From assembly GCF_002850255.1 (NCBI RefSeq), contig NZ_CP022523.1, positions 434,001 through 498,000 on the forward strand: a stretch of DNA of 64,000 bases, given 5' to 3'. Below, in pieces: positions 63,154 to 64,000 of the stretch (the first letter of the stretch is position 1; every line of letters starts with the position of its first letter). The notes beneath the pieces are model-generated. The model saw nothing but the letters and a program-made list of their open reading frames with translations. It had not been told where the DNA came from and made no database searches. Both the position numbers and the translations under genes were made by a program. Source of the stretch: Pseudoalteromonas sp. NC201 (GTDB lineage Bacteria; Pseudomonadota; Gammaproteobacteria; Enterobacterales; Alteromonadaceae).

Positions 63154-63232
63154 AGGTAAAAAATCGAACCTATCGTTAATCTTAGTGCTTGGTTACTACG
63201 TATGACATCAAGATGGAATATGGAGAACTTAT

Positions 63233-63769
63233 ATGAAAGTACGACAGTTATTTTTCACAGCGATTTTAGTGCTCGCAGTTTCAGCATGCACAGGGCTGCC
63301 TGAGGGCATCAAACCAGTTAAAGACTTTAATGTTGAGCGATATACAGGCACTTGGTATGAAATCGCGCGATTAGACCATTCATTTGAAAGAGGAATGCAG
63401 AACGTCACGGCAACTTATAGCCAAAATCCCGACGGTTCAATTAAAGTCGTAAATAAGGGATATGTAACAGAGGAAGGAGAGTGGAAAGAAGCGGTTGGCA
63501 AAGCTAAGTTTGTTGCAAATGATGAAATAGCGCATCTGAAAGTGTCATTTTTTGGTCCGTTTTATGGCAGTTATGTGGTATTCGAGTTAGATGAAGACTA
63601 CCAGTATGCATTTGTTACCAGCTACAATCGTGATTACCTTTGGTTGCTTTCTAGAGCACCTAAAGTGTCGGATACCGTAATGAACAAGTTTAAAACCATG
63701 TCAGAACAATATGGTTTTAACACCAATGAACTTATCTATATGAGACACGAAACCGTTCGAAAAGAATAG
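63233..63769 (+). CDS. blc: Outer-membrane lipocalin Blc
   Basis: 178 residues. Lipoprotein signal MKVRQLFFTAILVLAVSAC with the lipobox LAVSAC, cleaved before the cysteine, anchoring the mature protein in the outer membrane. Lipocalin motif 1 YTGTWYEIARLDHSFERGM and later YNRDYLWLLSRAP fit Blc. It binds fatty acids/lysophospholipids at the outer membrane, helping in envelope maintenance. Its stop codon begins a small hairpin. Confidence 0.92.
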   Translation: MKVRQLFFTAILVLAVSACTGLPEGIKPVKDFNVERYTGTWYEIARLDHSFERGMQNVTATYSQNPDGSIKVVNKGYVTEEGEWKEAVGKAKFVANDEIAHLKVSFFGPFYGSYVVFELDEDYQYAFVTSYNRDYLWLLSRAPKVSDTVMNKFKTMSEQYGFNTNELIYMRHETVRKE

Positions 63770-63788
63770 TGTAAACCCCCTTTACACT
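63768..63788. terminator. Hairpin at the blc stop codon
   Basis: Stem AGTGTAAA/TTTACACT with a CCCCC loop, beginning in the stop codon. There is no T-run, so it is a weak candidate. Confidence 0.4.
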
Positions 63789-63965
63789 AAAGTTCCTTTT
63801 ATGGGTATTTTAACTTGCTAACAGAAGGGAGGCTGTATGTGAGTTGAGTATAAGTGTCTTATTCCTGTAGGAAATGGTTAATAAATCATTCAGTCAACTG
63901 TAACAGGAACACTTCACACTGTTGCACGCTTTACAAAAAATAATACTTAGGAACTGGAGTAACTC

Positions 63966-64000
63966 ATGAAGCGTGTAGCATATTCTCTTATTGCAGCAGC
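63966..64000 (+). CDS. Start of an exported-protein gene (cut by window edge)
   Basis: ATG at 63966 with GGAG about 8 bases upstream. The visible residues MKRVAYSLIAA look like the start of a signal peptide. Too little is present to identify it. Confidence 0.5.
   Translation, partial: MKRVAYSLIAA

Noticed and set aside
1..64000. CRISPR array, tRNA, rRNA, integrase or prophage genes
   Set aside because: No regularly spaced direct repeats, cloverleaf or structural-RNA stretches, or phage/integrase proteins were recognised by reading the window.

Overview
The window looks like chromosomal DNA of a marine gammaproteobacterium close to Pseudoalteromonas. This is inferred from the protein families, the moderate AT bias, the gene pairs (glcB/aceA, betIBA with a BCCT-like gene, tesA-ybbA-ybbP, sbcDC) and several families of short palindromic elements scattered between genes. 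No tRNA, rRNA, CRISPR array, complete insertion sequence or prophage was recognised. Two genes are cut by the edges: aceA at the left and an exported-protein gene at the right.

Layout. 1-2.6 kb: glyoxylate shunt (aceA, glcB, divergent). 2.7-6.3 kb: isochorismatase-like hydrolase with a divergent GlxA-type regulator, a membrane protein/XRE regulator pair, and a solute-binding protein. 6.6-12.4 kb: choline to glycine-betaine block, betI-betB-betA, then a short BCCT-like permease preceded by an overlapping 16-codon ORF, then a TorF-type porin. 12.5-18.7 kb: glyoxalase-fold and cupin proteins, LysR, and an iron-type operon (TonB receptor, PepSY/DUF2271, DUF4198) behind a Fur-like box. 18.7-26.5 kb: topoisomerase IB, ABC-F ATPase, a SatD-like/DUF3307 pair, a CadC-like membrane regulator with a propeller domain, and a PH-domain protein. 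26.6-33.4 kb: NTF2/GST/MerR/FMN-reductase detoxification block interrupted by a 198-bp element, then a MauG-like di-haem protein overlapping a PAS-GGDEF-EAL protein. 33.7-34.7 kb: Xre/RES toxin-antitoxin pair. 35-45 kb: small metabolic and regulatory genes in divergent regulator/target pairs (HAD, DeoR, GNAT, LysR/MATE, RibD-like/TetR around a 41-bp perfect palindrome, AraC/DUF3224). 45-49 kb: ybbP-ybbA and divergent tesA. 49-55.7 kb: secreted metzincin with a putative trans-acting propeptide-like partner, acyltransferase, solute-binding protein, DUF6702 and M1 peptidase. 56-62 kb: sbcD-sbcC-methyltransferase. 62-64 kb: DUF6942-type protein and lipocalin.

The most unusual signal is a cluster of half-sites AGTAAAA-N3-TGATCT (six copies, each with a GATC, two arranged as a dyad) spread over about 520 bp from 62,045 to 62,566. 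It covers both the intergenic region and the coding sequence of the DUF6942-type gene. Other notable points are a MITE-like element between a MerR gene and the MerR-type promoter it probably controls, a gene cassette bracketed by inverted copies of that element, the shortened BCCT-like transporter with its overlapping small ORF, the two-gene protease/propeptide arrangement, and start codons of tesA and ybbA that overlap on opposite strands.
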